Below, piece by piece: positions 7,681-14,713 of a DNA stretch of 23,005 bases. Position 1 is the first letter of the stretch. Each line of letters starts with the position of its first letter. The notes below the pieces were generated by a model. The model was given only the letters and a program-made list of their open reading frames with translations, was not told where the DNA came from and searched no databases. Source of the DNA: DATFVJ01 sp035517695. Its GTDB lineage: Bacteria > Actinomycetota > Actinomycetes > Streptosporangiales > Streptosporangiaceae. The DNA is taken from contig DATIYI010000430.1 in assembly GCA_035517695.1 (NCBI GenBank), positions 1 to 23,005 of the forward strand, written 5' to 3'. Both the position numbers and the translations under genes were made by a program.

Positions 7681-8125
7681 CGCAGGGCTCGAGCCGCCTT
7701 CGTCCGGCGTGCTCAACAGCACCACTTCCGCCCCGGCTGCGGTCGACTGGCTGGCCGCCTGGCCACCGGGCTGCCTGACGGGGTCGAGGCGTTCGGCGGC
7801 GGGCCGCCCGAGCTCTACCGCGGCTTCGACCGCGCCGAGTTCGGTGTACCGTTGCCTCATCCAGCCTCCCGCTCGCCGCAGGCGTGGGCGACCGCAGCTC
7901 GGCTACTCGTGCTCCGCGCCGTCCTCGGCCTGGATCCCAACGTGCCGCGGTGCCGCCTCTCGCTCCGCCCCCGACTGCCTGATCAGCATGGCACCGCCAC
8001 GATCTCAGGCCGCAGGCTTTGGCACCGCAGGTGTCACCATCACCGCCCGCGGTGACGTCGCCGCGGTCGACGACCTGCCTCCTGGCTGGACGGCGGGGAT
8101 GACGACCATGGGCGCCGGGTGTTGA
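7681..8125 (+). pseudogene. Remnant of a glycogen-debranching enzyme C-terminus
   Basis: Read in the frame of position 7681, the sequence gives LPDGVEAFGGGPPELYRGF, then DRAEFGVP, SPQAWATAARLLVLRAVLGL, DPNVPR and GTATISG. This is the C-terminal signature of amylo-alpha-1,6-glucosidase/glycogen debranching proteins: LPELYxGFDR, then SPQAWAxxxxxLLLRxxLGLxPD and a short beta-rich end. Near 8017-8030 the coding signal moves to the next frame, which continues GVTITARGDVAAVDDLPPGW to a stop at 8125. No start codon or ribosome binding site is present. A stop at 7678-7680 closes the frame upstream, and the catalytic part is absent. About 140 codons of a usual 650 or more remain. It is most likely a decayed or truncated gene left between pdxS and pdxT. 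Confidence 0.75.
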
Positions 8126-8158
8126 ATGTGCAGGTTCTCCAGAAGTTTCACGATGTCG

Positions 8159-8203
8159 CAGGGTCCAGGCAGGCAGGGTCCAGGCAGGCAGGGTCCAGGC
8201 AGG
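8159..8203 (+). repeat. Perfect 15-bp x3 tandem repeat at the pdxT RBS
   Basis: CAGGGTCCAGGCAGG is repeated exactly three times (8159-8173, 8174-8188, 8189-8203). The last copy runs into AGGAGGG (8201-8207), the Shine-Dalgarno site of pdxT. Each unit contains AGGCAGG, itself weakly SD-like, so copy number could affect ribosome loading or leader structure. Confidence 0.92.
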
Positions 8204-8213
8204 AGGGTTGCCC

Positions 8214-8809
8214 ATGTCCGCGAGTCCGGTCATAGGCGTGCTCGCCCTGCAGGGCGACGTGCGGGAGCACCTGCGAGCACTGCGCGGAGTCGGTGCGCAG
8301 CCCGCCGCGATCAGGCGGCCGTCCGAACTCGACGGGGTCGACGGCCTGGTGCTCCCCGGCGGTGAATCCACCACCATCTGGAAGCTGGCCACCGCGTTCG
8401 AGCTGATGGAGCCGGTGCGTAAGCGGATCGCCGCGGGAATGCCCGCGTTCGGCTGCTGCGCCGGGATGATCATGCTGGCTGATCGGCTCGTCGACAGCGC
8501 GGCCGGCCAGCAGACGTTCAGCGGCATCGACATGACCGTGCGGCGTAACGCGTTCGGGCGCCAGGCGGACTCATTCGAGACAGAGCTTGACGTGCAGGGC
8601 ATCGAGGGCCCCAGGCTGCGGGCGGTCTTCATCCGCGCTCCCTGGGTCGATCAGGCGGGTGCGGCCGTCGAGATCCTCAGCAGGGACAGCTCCACCGGTA
8701 GGATCGTGGCCGTCCGGCAGGGGCCGCTGCTGGCCACCGCGTTCCACCCGGAGCTCACCGCGGACGACCGCATCCATCGGCTCTTTGCCGACATCGTGAA
8801 GGGGAGATC

Positions 8810-8813
<4 letters not shown>
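8214..8813 (+). CDS. pdxT: Pyridoxal 5'-phosphate synthase glutaminase subunit PdxT
   Basis: Class I glutamine amidotransferase that releases ammonia from glutamine and channels it to PdxS. The GGEST oxyanion segment is at 49-53, the nucleophile is Cys82 in FGCCAGM (the second Cys) and the His178-Pro-Glu180 dyad is in FHPEL. The family segment TVRRNAFGRQ lies near residue 105. Length is 199 residues, normal. ATG at 8214 is chosen because AGGAGGG at 8201-8207 lies 6 bases upstream; an in-frame TTG at 8208 is too close to it. The stop overlaps the yebC ATG by 4 bases (ATGA), so the two are probably translated together. Confidence 0.96.
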
Positions 8814-9562
<749 letters not shown>

Positions 9563-9574
9563 CAGGTAGCTGGC

Positions 9575-10750
9575 ATGGACCTGCAGATCCGCGAACTCGG
9601 CCCTTCCGATGACCTGGATGAGCTGCTCGATCTGAGCGTGCGGGCGTTCGGGCCGATGCCGCCCCCGCGGCGGCAACGTATGTTGGCACGGCAGGTCGCC
9701 GCCATCGCCGAGCGCAGATACCTGGCCGCTTTCGCGGGGACCCGGATGGCCGCGGCCGCCGGGTTCCACCGTACAAGCCAGTGGTGGCTGGGCCGTGACC
9801 TGCCGATGGCCGGGGTCTACGGCGTCGCCGTCGCGCCTGAAGATCGCGGCAGGGGCATCGGACGCGCGCTCATGACCGCGCTACTTGACCACATCGCGGT
9901 GGCCGGTTACCCGCTGTCGATGCTGTACCCGGCGACGATGCCGATCTACCGGTCACTGGGCTGGGAACTGGTAGGTCATACGTACGCGGCCGCGATCGAG
10001 GCGCGCTCGCTGCATACGATCACGGCGCCGCAGACCTCAGCGCTGCGCCGCGCCACCCCTGACGACGCGGCGGCGGTGCGCCGGATTCATGCCGAGGTGC
10101 ACGCCGGCGCGCGCGAGTGCGGCCCGATCAGCTGGGACGACGCCGTCGTCAGGCAGTGGCTCACCGACGACGAGCTCTTTAGTTACCTGGCCGCCGACGG
10201 GTTCGTCGCCTACCGCTGGCTCGGCGGTCACGGCGAGATTCATGCCGAGCGCGTGCTCGCCGGATCGCAGGAAACCAGCAGGGCTGTGTGGGCGTTGCTC
10301 GCCTCGTCCTCGTCTGTGGCGAGTACCGTCCGGGTGCGGGTCAGCCCCGCGGAGCCGTTCGGGATCATGATGAGAGAACGTGACTTGCAGCTGACCAGCG
10401 ACGACCAATGGATGCTGCGGGTGGTGGGCGCGCCGGCCGCGGTGGCGGGTCGCGGCTTCCCGGCCGGCCTGCAGGTCGCCGCGGCGCTCCGGCTGCGGGA
10501 TGCCGCCTGCCCGGGTAACCAGGGGGACTGGATGCTCACGGTCGGCGGCGGCAAGGGCACACTCGAAAGATGCCAAACGGCTGCCGCAGCGCCGCTCGTT
10601 CTCGGTGCGCGAGGTTTTGCGGCCCTTTACGCAGGCACAACGCTGCCCGTGCTGCGCCGCAGCGGGCTCGCGACCGGCGGAGACGAAGGGACTGACGCAC
10701 TGTTCGACGCCGCGTTCGCAGCGCAGCCGTTCTGCCTGGACACGTTCTGA
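9575..10750 (+). CDS. Eis-like GNAT family N-acetyltransferase
   Basis: Acetyl-CoA-dependent acetyltransferase of the Eis type, with an N-terminal GNAT domain, a second GNAT-like region and an SCP2-like C-terminal domain in 391 residues. The acetyl-CoA loop is RGRGIG at 91-96 after the VYGVAVAPED strand. Tyr125 in MPIYRSLGW is at the position of the Eis general acid (Tyr126 in M. tuberculosis). The protein ends in Phe391, matching the C-terminal carboxylate of Eis that acts as catalytic base. Characterised Eis enzymes acetylate amines, including aminoglycosides and some proteins; the substrate here is unknown. The ATG at 9575 has only a weak Shine-Dalgarno (AGGTAG). It probably shares the pdxT-yebC transcript and is followed by a hairpin at 10767-10792. 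Confidence 0.9.
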   Translation: MDLQIRELGPSDDLDELLDLSVRAFGPMPPPRRQRMLARQVAAIAERRYLAAFAGTRMAAAAGFHRTSQWWLGRDLPMAGVYGVAVAPEDRGRGIGRALMTALLDHIAVAGYPLSMLYPATMPIYRSLGWELVGHTYAAAIEARSLHTITAPQTSALRRATPDDAAAVRRIHAEVHAGARECGPISWDDAVVRQWLTDDELFSYLAADGFVAYRWLGGHGEIHAERVLAGSQETSRAVWALLASSSSVASTVRVRVSPAEPFGIMMRERDLQLTSDDQWMLRVVGAPAAVAGRGFPAGLQVAAALRLRDAACPGNQGDWMLTVGGGKGTLERCQTAAAAPLVLGARGFAALYAGTTLPVLRRSGLATGGDEGTDALFDAAFAAQPFCLDTF

Positions 10751-10766
10751 CCTGACGCTTCCACGG

Positions 10767-10792
10767 CCCGCCTGGCTGCTGCCTTCGGCGGG
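10767..10792 (+). terminator. Hairpin after the acetyltransferase gene
   Basis: CCCGCC at 10767-10772 pairs with GGCGGG at 10787-10792. Inside, GGC and GCC form a short second stem around a TGCT loop. It begins 16 bases after the stop at 10750 and has no U-tract. It would separate this transcript from the SOS-controlled ruvCAB unit. Confidence 0.4.
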
Positions 10793-10850
10793 ACGCCGCG
10801 GCATCGGCGACACGCCGGGGCCGCTGCGAGTGACCGCGGGGCGGGCCAGG

Positions 10851-10856
10851 TAGCGT
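10851..10856 (+). promoter_or_regulatory. Candidate ruvC -10 element
   Basis: TAGCGT fits TANNNT, and GTGACC at 10830-10835 could serve as a weak -35 with a short spacing of about 15 bases. Transcription would start about 10863, on top of the LexA-type palindrome. Confidence 0.35.
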
Positions 10857-10862
10857 TCGTGC

Positions 10863-10876
10863 CGAACACGTGTTCG
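10863..10876 (+). promoter_or_regulatory. LexA-type SOS box upstream of ruvC
   Basis: CGAACACGTGTTCG is a perfect 14-base palindrome and matches the actinobacterial LexA/SOS consensus CGAAC-N4-GTTCG. It ends 24 bases before the ruvC ATG at 10901 and overlaps the expected transcription start, so LexA binding would block transcription. DNA-damage control of ruvCAB is known in other actinobacteria. Confidence 0.8.
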
Positions 10877-10900
10877 CCAGCAATCGGGATGGTGGCCGCC

Positions 10901-11536
10901 ATGCGGGTTTTCGGGGTTGACCCGGGGCTGACCCGTTGCGGGCTTGGCGTAGTCGATGGTGCGCCGGGCCGGCCGCTCTCGCTGGCTGGCGCGGGCGTTG
11001 TGCGGACTCCGGCCAGCGACGACGTGGCGGCCAGGCTGCTCGCGCTTGATCTGGAGATCGGGGCCTGGCTGGACAGGTACGGCCCAGACGCCGTGGCGGT
11101 GGAGCGGGTGTTCAGCCAGCACAACCTGCGCACGGTGATGGGCACCGCGCAAGCGGGTGCGGTCGCGATCGTGTGCGCGGCGCGGCGCGGGATACCGGTG
11201 GCGCTGCACACGCCCAGCGAGGCCAAGGCCGCGGTCACCGGGAACGGGCGCGCAGACAAGGCGCAGGTGACAGGCATGGTGACCAGGCTGCTCCGGCTCA
11301 ATGACCCGCCGCGGCCCGCCGACACGGCGGACGCGCTCGCCCTTGCCATCTGCCATCTCTGGCGCGGCGCTGCAGCGCAGCGGCTCAGCCGCGCCGTAGC
11401 GGCGCACGCGCCGGGGGGCGGCCGGGCGACAGGTGCCGCGGGCCACCCACAGGAGGCCGCCGTTTCACCGCGCCCCCGGAGGGCCACGGGGACCACGGGG
11501 ACCCCGGGCGCAAATTCAGCAGGAGGTGCAATGTGA
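10901..11536 (+). CDS. ruvC: Holliday junction resolvase RuvC
   Basis: Dimeric endonuclease that cuts four-way junctions held by RuvAB. All catalytic acidic residues are seen: Asp7 in VFGVDPG, Glu69 in VAVERVF, and Asp141 and Asp144 in PADTADAL. The ATG at 10901 is chosen because RuvC proteins begin almost directly with this MRVFGVDPGLTRCG segment; in-frame ATG at 10889 and GTG at 10859 are alternatives, the last lying upstream of the SOS box. The protein is 211 residues, longer than usual, because of a Gly/Pro/Thr-rich tail of about 45 residues without motifs. The stop overlaps the ruvA GTG by 4 bases. Confidence 0.95.
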   Translation: MRVFGVDPGLTRCGLGVVDGAPGRPLSLAGAGVVRTPASDDVAARLLALDLEIGAWLDRYGPDAVAVERVFSQHNLRTVMGTAQAGAVAIVCAARRGIPVALHTPSEAKAAVTGNGRADKAQVTGMVTRLLRLNDPPRPADTADALALAICHLWRGAAAQRLSRAVAAHAPGGGRATGAAGHPQEAAVSPRPRRATGTTGTPGANSAGGAM

Positions 11537-12261
11537 TCGCCCACGTGGACGGGACGGTGTCGTCTGTCACGCCCGACGGCGCCGTGGTCGACGTGGGCGG
11601 CGTCGGCCTTGCCGTGCAGTGCACGCCCACCACGCTGGCCGGACTACGGCCCGGTGAGCGCGCCCGCGTGCCGACCTCGCTGGTGGTAAGGGAGGACGCG
11701 CTGACCCTGTATGGGTTCGCCGACGATGACGAGCGGACCGTATTCGAGCTATTGCAGACCGCGAGCGGGGTCGGGCCGCGGCTGGCCCTCGCGATGCTCG
11801 GCGTACACCGGCCAGACGCCCTGCGCCGCGCGGTCGCTGCCGAGGACCTCAATGCCCTGATGATGGTCCCAGGCATCGGAAAGAAGGGGGCGCAGCGGAT
11901 CGTTCTCGAGCTCGCGGGCCGGCTCGGTGCGCCGGGGCCTGGCCTGAGCACTGATGGGGTCGGCGCAGGCGCTGCCGCGGCCCGGGCGGCGCTCGCGGCC
12001 GACGGCGGCCAGCCAGGCGGCTGGCGCGACCAGCTGCAGGCCGGCCTGACCGGGCTCGGCTGGTCACCGCGCGAGGCCGAGCAGGCGGTCGCCGCGGTGG
12101 AACCCGAACTCGCGGCGATGGCCGCGGCGTCCGCGGGTGAGCAGAGCGCGCAAGACGGGAACGGTCAGCGCGGGAACGGTCAGCGCAGCGGCGACCAGGG
12201 CCAGCCGGTCGACCTGGCGGTAGCGCTGCGCGTTGCCCTCCGGCACCTTGGCCGCTCGTGA
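11533..12261 (+). CDS. ruvA: Holliday junction branch migration protein RuvA
   Basis: Tetrameric junction-binding subunit that guides RuvB. An OB-like N-terminal domain (residues 1-62) is followed by two helix-hairpin-helix motifs: TASGVGPRLA near 76-85 and MVPGIGKKGA near 111-120. A long Ala/Gly linker leads to the C-terminal RuvB-binding domain, about 164-242. At 242 residues it is about 40 longer than usual. Part of the excess (residues 200-225) is a Gly/Gln-rich insertion before the last helix, including a 15-base perfect duplication at 12156-12185 that encodes the NGQRG repeat. The GTG start at 11533 follows AGGAGGTG at 11521-11528. It overlaps ruvC and ruvB by 4 bases each. Confidence 0.95.
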   Translation: MIAHVDGTVSSVTPDGAVVDVGGVGLAVQCTPTTLAGLRPGERARVPTSLVVREDALTLYGFADDDERTVFELLQTASGVGPRLALAMLGVHRPDALRRAVAAEDLNALMMVPGIGKKGAQRIVLELAGRLGAPGPGLSTDGVGAGAAAARAALAADGGQPGGWRDQLQAGLTGLGWSPREAEQAVAAVEPELAAMAAASAGEQSAQDGNGQRGNGQRSGDQGQPVDLAVALRVALRHLGRS

Positions 12262-13481
12262 GCGCCGTACCGCGCCGCGGCGCGGCAAACGCCGTGAGCA
12301 CCACTGGTGACGCGTCCGCAGGAGTCACCGCAGACGCGGCCGCTGCAGTATCGGGAGAGGTGACCGCTGGCGTCACCGCAGACGCGGCCGCTGCTGGCTC
12401 CGGCGAGGAGCGCGTCGTCTCCCCGCTCGCAGACGCGGACGAGCGGGCGATCGAGGGCGCGCTGCGCCCCAAGCGGCTCGACGAGTTCATCGGCCAGGGG
12501 CGTGTCCGCGAGCAGTTGACGCTCGTGCTGCGCGGCGCGCAGCGGCGCGGCAGGGTGCCTGATCACGTGCTGCTTTCCGGTCCGCCCGGCATCGGCAAGA
12601 CCACCATGGCCATGATCATCGCCGCCGAGCTCGGTGTGCCGCTGCGGATCACCAGCGGGCCAGCGATCGAGCGGGCGGGGGATCTGGCTGCCGTGCTTTC
12701 CACGCTCAGCACGGGTGAGGTCGTGTTCATCGACGAGATCCACCGGCTGGCAAGGCCGGCCGAGGAAATGCTTTACCTGGCGATGGAGGACTTCCGCGTC
12801 GATGTGATTGTGGGCAAGGGGCCAGGCGCGACCGCGATCCCGCTGGACATCGCGCCGTTCACCCTGGTCGGCGCCACGACGAGAGCGGGATTGCTGCCCG
12901 CGCCGCTGCGGGACAGGTTCGGCTTCACCGCCCATCTCGATTTCTACGAACCTGGCGAACTCGAGGTCATCGTCCGGCGCTCGGCCGGTTTGCTCGGCGT
13001 GCCGCTGCGCGCGGACGGCGGTGCGGAGATCGCGCGGCGTTCACGAGGTACCCCGCGGATCGCCAACCGGCTGCTGCGCCGGGTGCGCGACTATGCGGAG
13101 ATCCGCTCCGACGGCGTGGTGAGCAGGCCGACCGCGCGCGCCGCGCTCGAACTCTACGAGGTGGACGAGGACGGTCTTGACCGGCTCGACCAGGCGGTAC
13201 TTGACGCGCTGCTCCGGCGGTTCAACGGCGGCCCGGTTGGGCTGTCCACGCTGGCCGTCGCCGTCGGCGAGGAACCAGAGACGGTCGAGGTGGTCGCCGA
13301 GCCGTTCCTTGTCAGGGCCGGGCTGCTCGCAAGGACGCCGCGGGGGCGAGTCGCCACCCCTGCCGCGTGGGCACATCTGGGCCTTGCTCCCCCGCCAGGA
13401 CCGCGGCCCGGCGGCGGCGTGTCGTGGCAGGCGGCGGGGGAGCCCGAAGGGCCGATCCTCTTCGACCTCATGCCTGATTAG
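12258..13481 (+). CDS. ruvB: Holliday junction branch migration ATPase RuvB
   Basis: AAA+ ring motor that drives branch migration with RuvA. Walker A is GPPGIGKTT at 108-116, Walker B VFIDE at 156-160, sensor 1 GATT at 205-208, and the conserved LRDRFG segment with the arginine finger at 217-222; a winged-helix domain follows. The GTG at 12258 overlaps the ruvA stop (GTGA), which supports this long form. The consequence is a non-conserved N-terminal extension of about 50 residues. It is built from two copies of a 16-residue unit, GVTADAAAA(V)SGEVTA-like. With a further Gly/Pro-rich C-terminal end, the total is 407 residues against about 350 usual. A shorter start cannot be excluded. Confidence 0.95.
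   Translation: MSAVPRRGAANAVSTTGDASAGVTADAAAAVSGEVTAGVTADAAAAGSGEERVVSPLADADERAIEGALRPKRLDEFIGQGRVREQLTLVLRGAQRRGRVPDHVLLSGPPGIGKTTMAMIIAAELGVPLRITSGPAIERAGDLAAVLSTLSTGEVVFIDEIHRLARPAEEMLYLAMEDFRVDVIVGKGPGATAIPLDIAPFTLVGATTRAGLLPAPLRDRFGFTAHLDFYEPGELEVIVRRSAGLLGVPLRADGGAEIARRSRGTPRIANRLLRRVRDYAEIRSDGVVSRPTARAALELYEVDEDGLDRLDQAVLDALLRRFNGGPVGLSTLAVAVGEEPETVEVVAEPFLVRAGLLARTPRGRVATPAAWAHLGLAPPPGPRPGGGVSWQAAGEPEGPILFDLMPD
12324..12394 (+). repeat. 48-bp repeat in the RuvB N-terminal extension
   Basis: A 23-base stretch beginning GTCACCGCAGACGCGGCC occurs identically at 12324-12346 and 12372-12394, 48 bases apart. It encodes VTADAAAA twice and contains two NotI-type GCGGCCGC octamers. The period is 16 codons, so the reading frame is kept. 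Confidence 0.85.
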
Positions 13482-13986
13482 TGGCTTGCGCGACTCGATT
13501 GCCCTGGCCGGCCACGTGGGGGCTTCGAACGCCCACAGAATGCGTGACCATGTTCCGGGCCCGGGTGTTCTTCGTTTGCATGCGTTTGCCCCGTTGGCGA
13601 CACGAATCGCCGGCTTCGCGCCGCCGGCTGCGGCGGCCAGCGCGCGTGGGCACGAGCCGCTTACAAAGGACGAGCCCCTTGCAGAGCACGAGCCACTTGG
13701 GGAGCAGAAGCCAGCCACTTGGGGAGCAGGAGCCCCTTGCGGAGCACGAGCCCCTTGCGGAGCACGAGCACAGAGCAAGCGAGTCGCGCGTCGGCGGTGG
13801 CCGCGCGACCGCGGTTCGCGTCACCAGATGGGCTCATTTTGGCTGTGTTCGTGTACGTTGCAGGAAAGGAGGCGCCCGGATCCCTGATACGGGCGGCCGG
13901 AATACCCGGTATCGTGCGCACCGCTATGCACCGGGCCCGCTACGATCACGGGCGCGACACAATAGTGCCCGGGAGGCCGTAGCCTG
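13482..13986 (+). other. Gap without a supported gene, repeat-rich
   Basis: Long frames are open on both strands but only because an 18-base repeat keeps frames free of stops. None has a family motif. A small hairpin with a bulge (GTGGG at 13516-13520 with CCCAC at 13532-13536) follows ruvB by about 35 bases and may contribute to termination. No tRNA or known RNA was recognised. Confidence 0.6.
13653..13764 (+). repeat. 18-bp minisatellite, about six copies
   Basis: Units related to CGAGCCCCTTGCGGAGCA begin at 13653, 13671, 13689, 13707 (with a 4-base insertion), 13729 and 13747; a decayed start of another follows at 13765. The two last units differ only in their first base, and older copies toward the left are more diverged, with ACTTGGGG replacing CCTTGCGG in the middle ones. 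The array lies between ruvB and yajC, over 200 bases from the yajC promoter. Confidence 0.88.
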
Positions 13987-14015
13987 TTGGAGCGACGGTC
14001 ACCGGTCGCTACACT
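13987..14015 (+). promoter_or_regulatory. Putative promoter of yajC-secD-secF
   Basis: TTGGAG at 13987-13992 and TACACT at 14010-14015 are separated by 17 bases, the best sigma-70-type pair in this gap. Transcription would start near 14022, 90 or so bases before yajC. The 10-base sequence CGGTCACCGG occurs at 13996-14005, in the spacer, and again at 14024-14033, just past the start site, and could be an operator pair. Confidence 0.6.
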
Positions 14016-14113
14016 CCGACAGTCGGTCACCGGCTGTACGTTGGCGCTAGAGCTCTTCGAGCTTCTGGCCGCGTGACCGCGTGCATTTGAACCAGATGGA
14101 AGGATGCCCCCTG

Positions 14114-14668
14114 ATGGGCCCTATAGCAACTACAGCACCTATAGCACCTGCGGCGGCCCCGCTCGCGGCTGCGAAGTCGAGCTCGGGTTCACCGTTCACA
14201 CTGATCATCATCCTTTTGCTGATCGTCGGCGTTTTCTACTTCCTGATGATCAGGCCGCAGCGTAATCGCCAGCGCCAGGCCATGCAGACTCAAAGTGGTG
14301 TCGTCCCTGGCCAGAGGGTCCGTACCACGGCGGGACTGTACGGCACGGTGACCGCGGTGGAGGATGGCGACGTGGTGATCGAGGTCTCGCCAGGCGTCGA
14401 GGTCCGCTTCCTCAAGCGCGCCATCATGGACGTCCTGAGCGACGCGCCCGATGATGGATCCGGCACCACCTACGGTCCGGATGGGGCTGCTGGTCTGGAC
14501 GGCACCGCTGGCGGGGACGGCATCGCTGGCAGGGACGGCACGATCGACAGCACGGGCAACGGCGCGTACCCGGCGGCTGACGATGCGGAGCCTCAGCCGC
14601 CGGCCACGCGGCCAGCGGCCGATGCGGGCACCGATGGCGGCCGCGACGGTCAGGCGGCGGAGAAGTAG
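14114..14668 (+). CDS. yajC: Preprotein translocase accessory subunit YajC
   Basis: Small membrane partner of SecDF. A hydrophobic helix (FTLIIILLLIVGVFYFLMI) spans about residues 27-45, followed by the conserved RPQRNRQRQ patch. The cytoplasmic YajC domain continues with GQRVRTTAGLYGTV and ends in VRFLKRAIMDVL. After about residue 110 there is a Gly/Asp/Ala-rich tail of about 70 residues, longer than in E. coli (110 residues in total). ATG at 14114 is chosen because GGAAGGA at 14098-14104 lies 9 bases before it; ATG at 14096 is in frame but has no Shine-Dalgarno. It is first in yajC-secD-secF. Confidence 0.94.
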   Translation: MGPIATTAPIAPAAAPLAAAKSSSGSPFTLIIILLLIVGVFYFLMIRPQRNRQRQAMQTQSGVVPGQRVRTTAGLYGTVTAVEDGDVVIEVSPGVEVRFLKRAIMDVLSDAPDDGSGTTYGPDGAAGLDGTAGGDGIAGRDGTIDSTGNGAYPAADDAEPQPPATRPAADAGTDGGRDGQAAEK

Positions 14669-14713
14669 CAAACACGCGGACCGGACCGTAATCCGTAATG
14701 AGGACAGGCGGAA

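Noticed and set aside
8126..8365. Small plus-strand frame with GPGRQ repeats over the pdxT leader
   Set aside because: It lacks a ribosome binding site, and after the array it only reads pdxT out of frame.
7673..8632. Minus-strand frame of 319 codons with repeated LPAWT units
   Set aside because: The repeat is only the 15-bp array read backwards and the rest is antisense to pdxT and the pseudogene.
10037..11446. Long open frame on the minus strand (469 codons)
   Set aside because: It is antisense to the acetyltransferase and ruvC genes, has no family motif and reflects GC-rich third positions.
13653..13764. CRISPR array
   Set aside because: The units are contiguous without unique spacers and no cas gene is near, so this is a minisatellite.
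13481..14050. Plus-strand frame across the ruvB-yajC gap, with hexapeptide repeats
   Set aside because: All frames over the 18-bp array are periodic and open; outside it there is no motif and no ribosome binding site.
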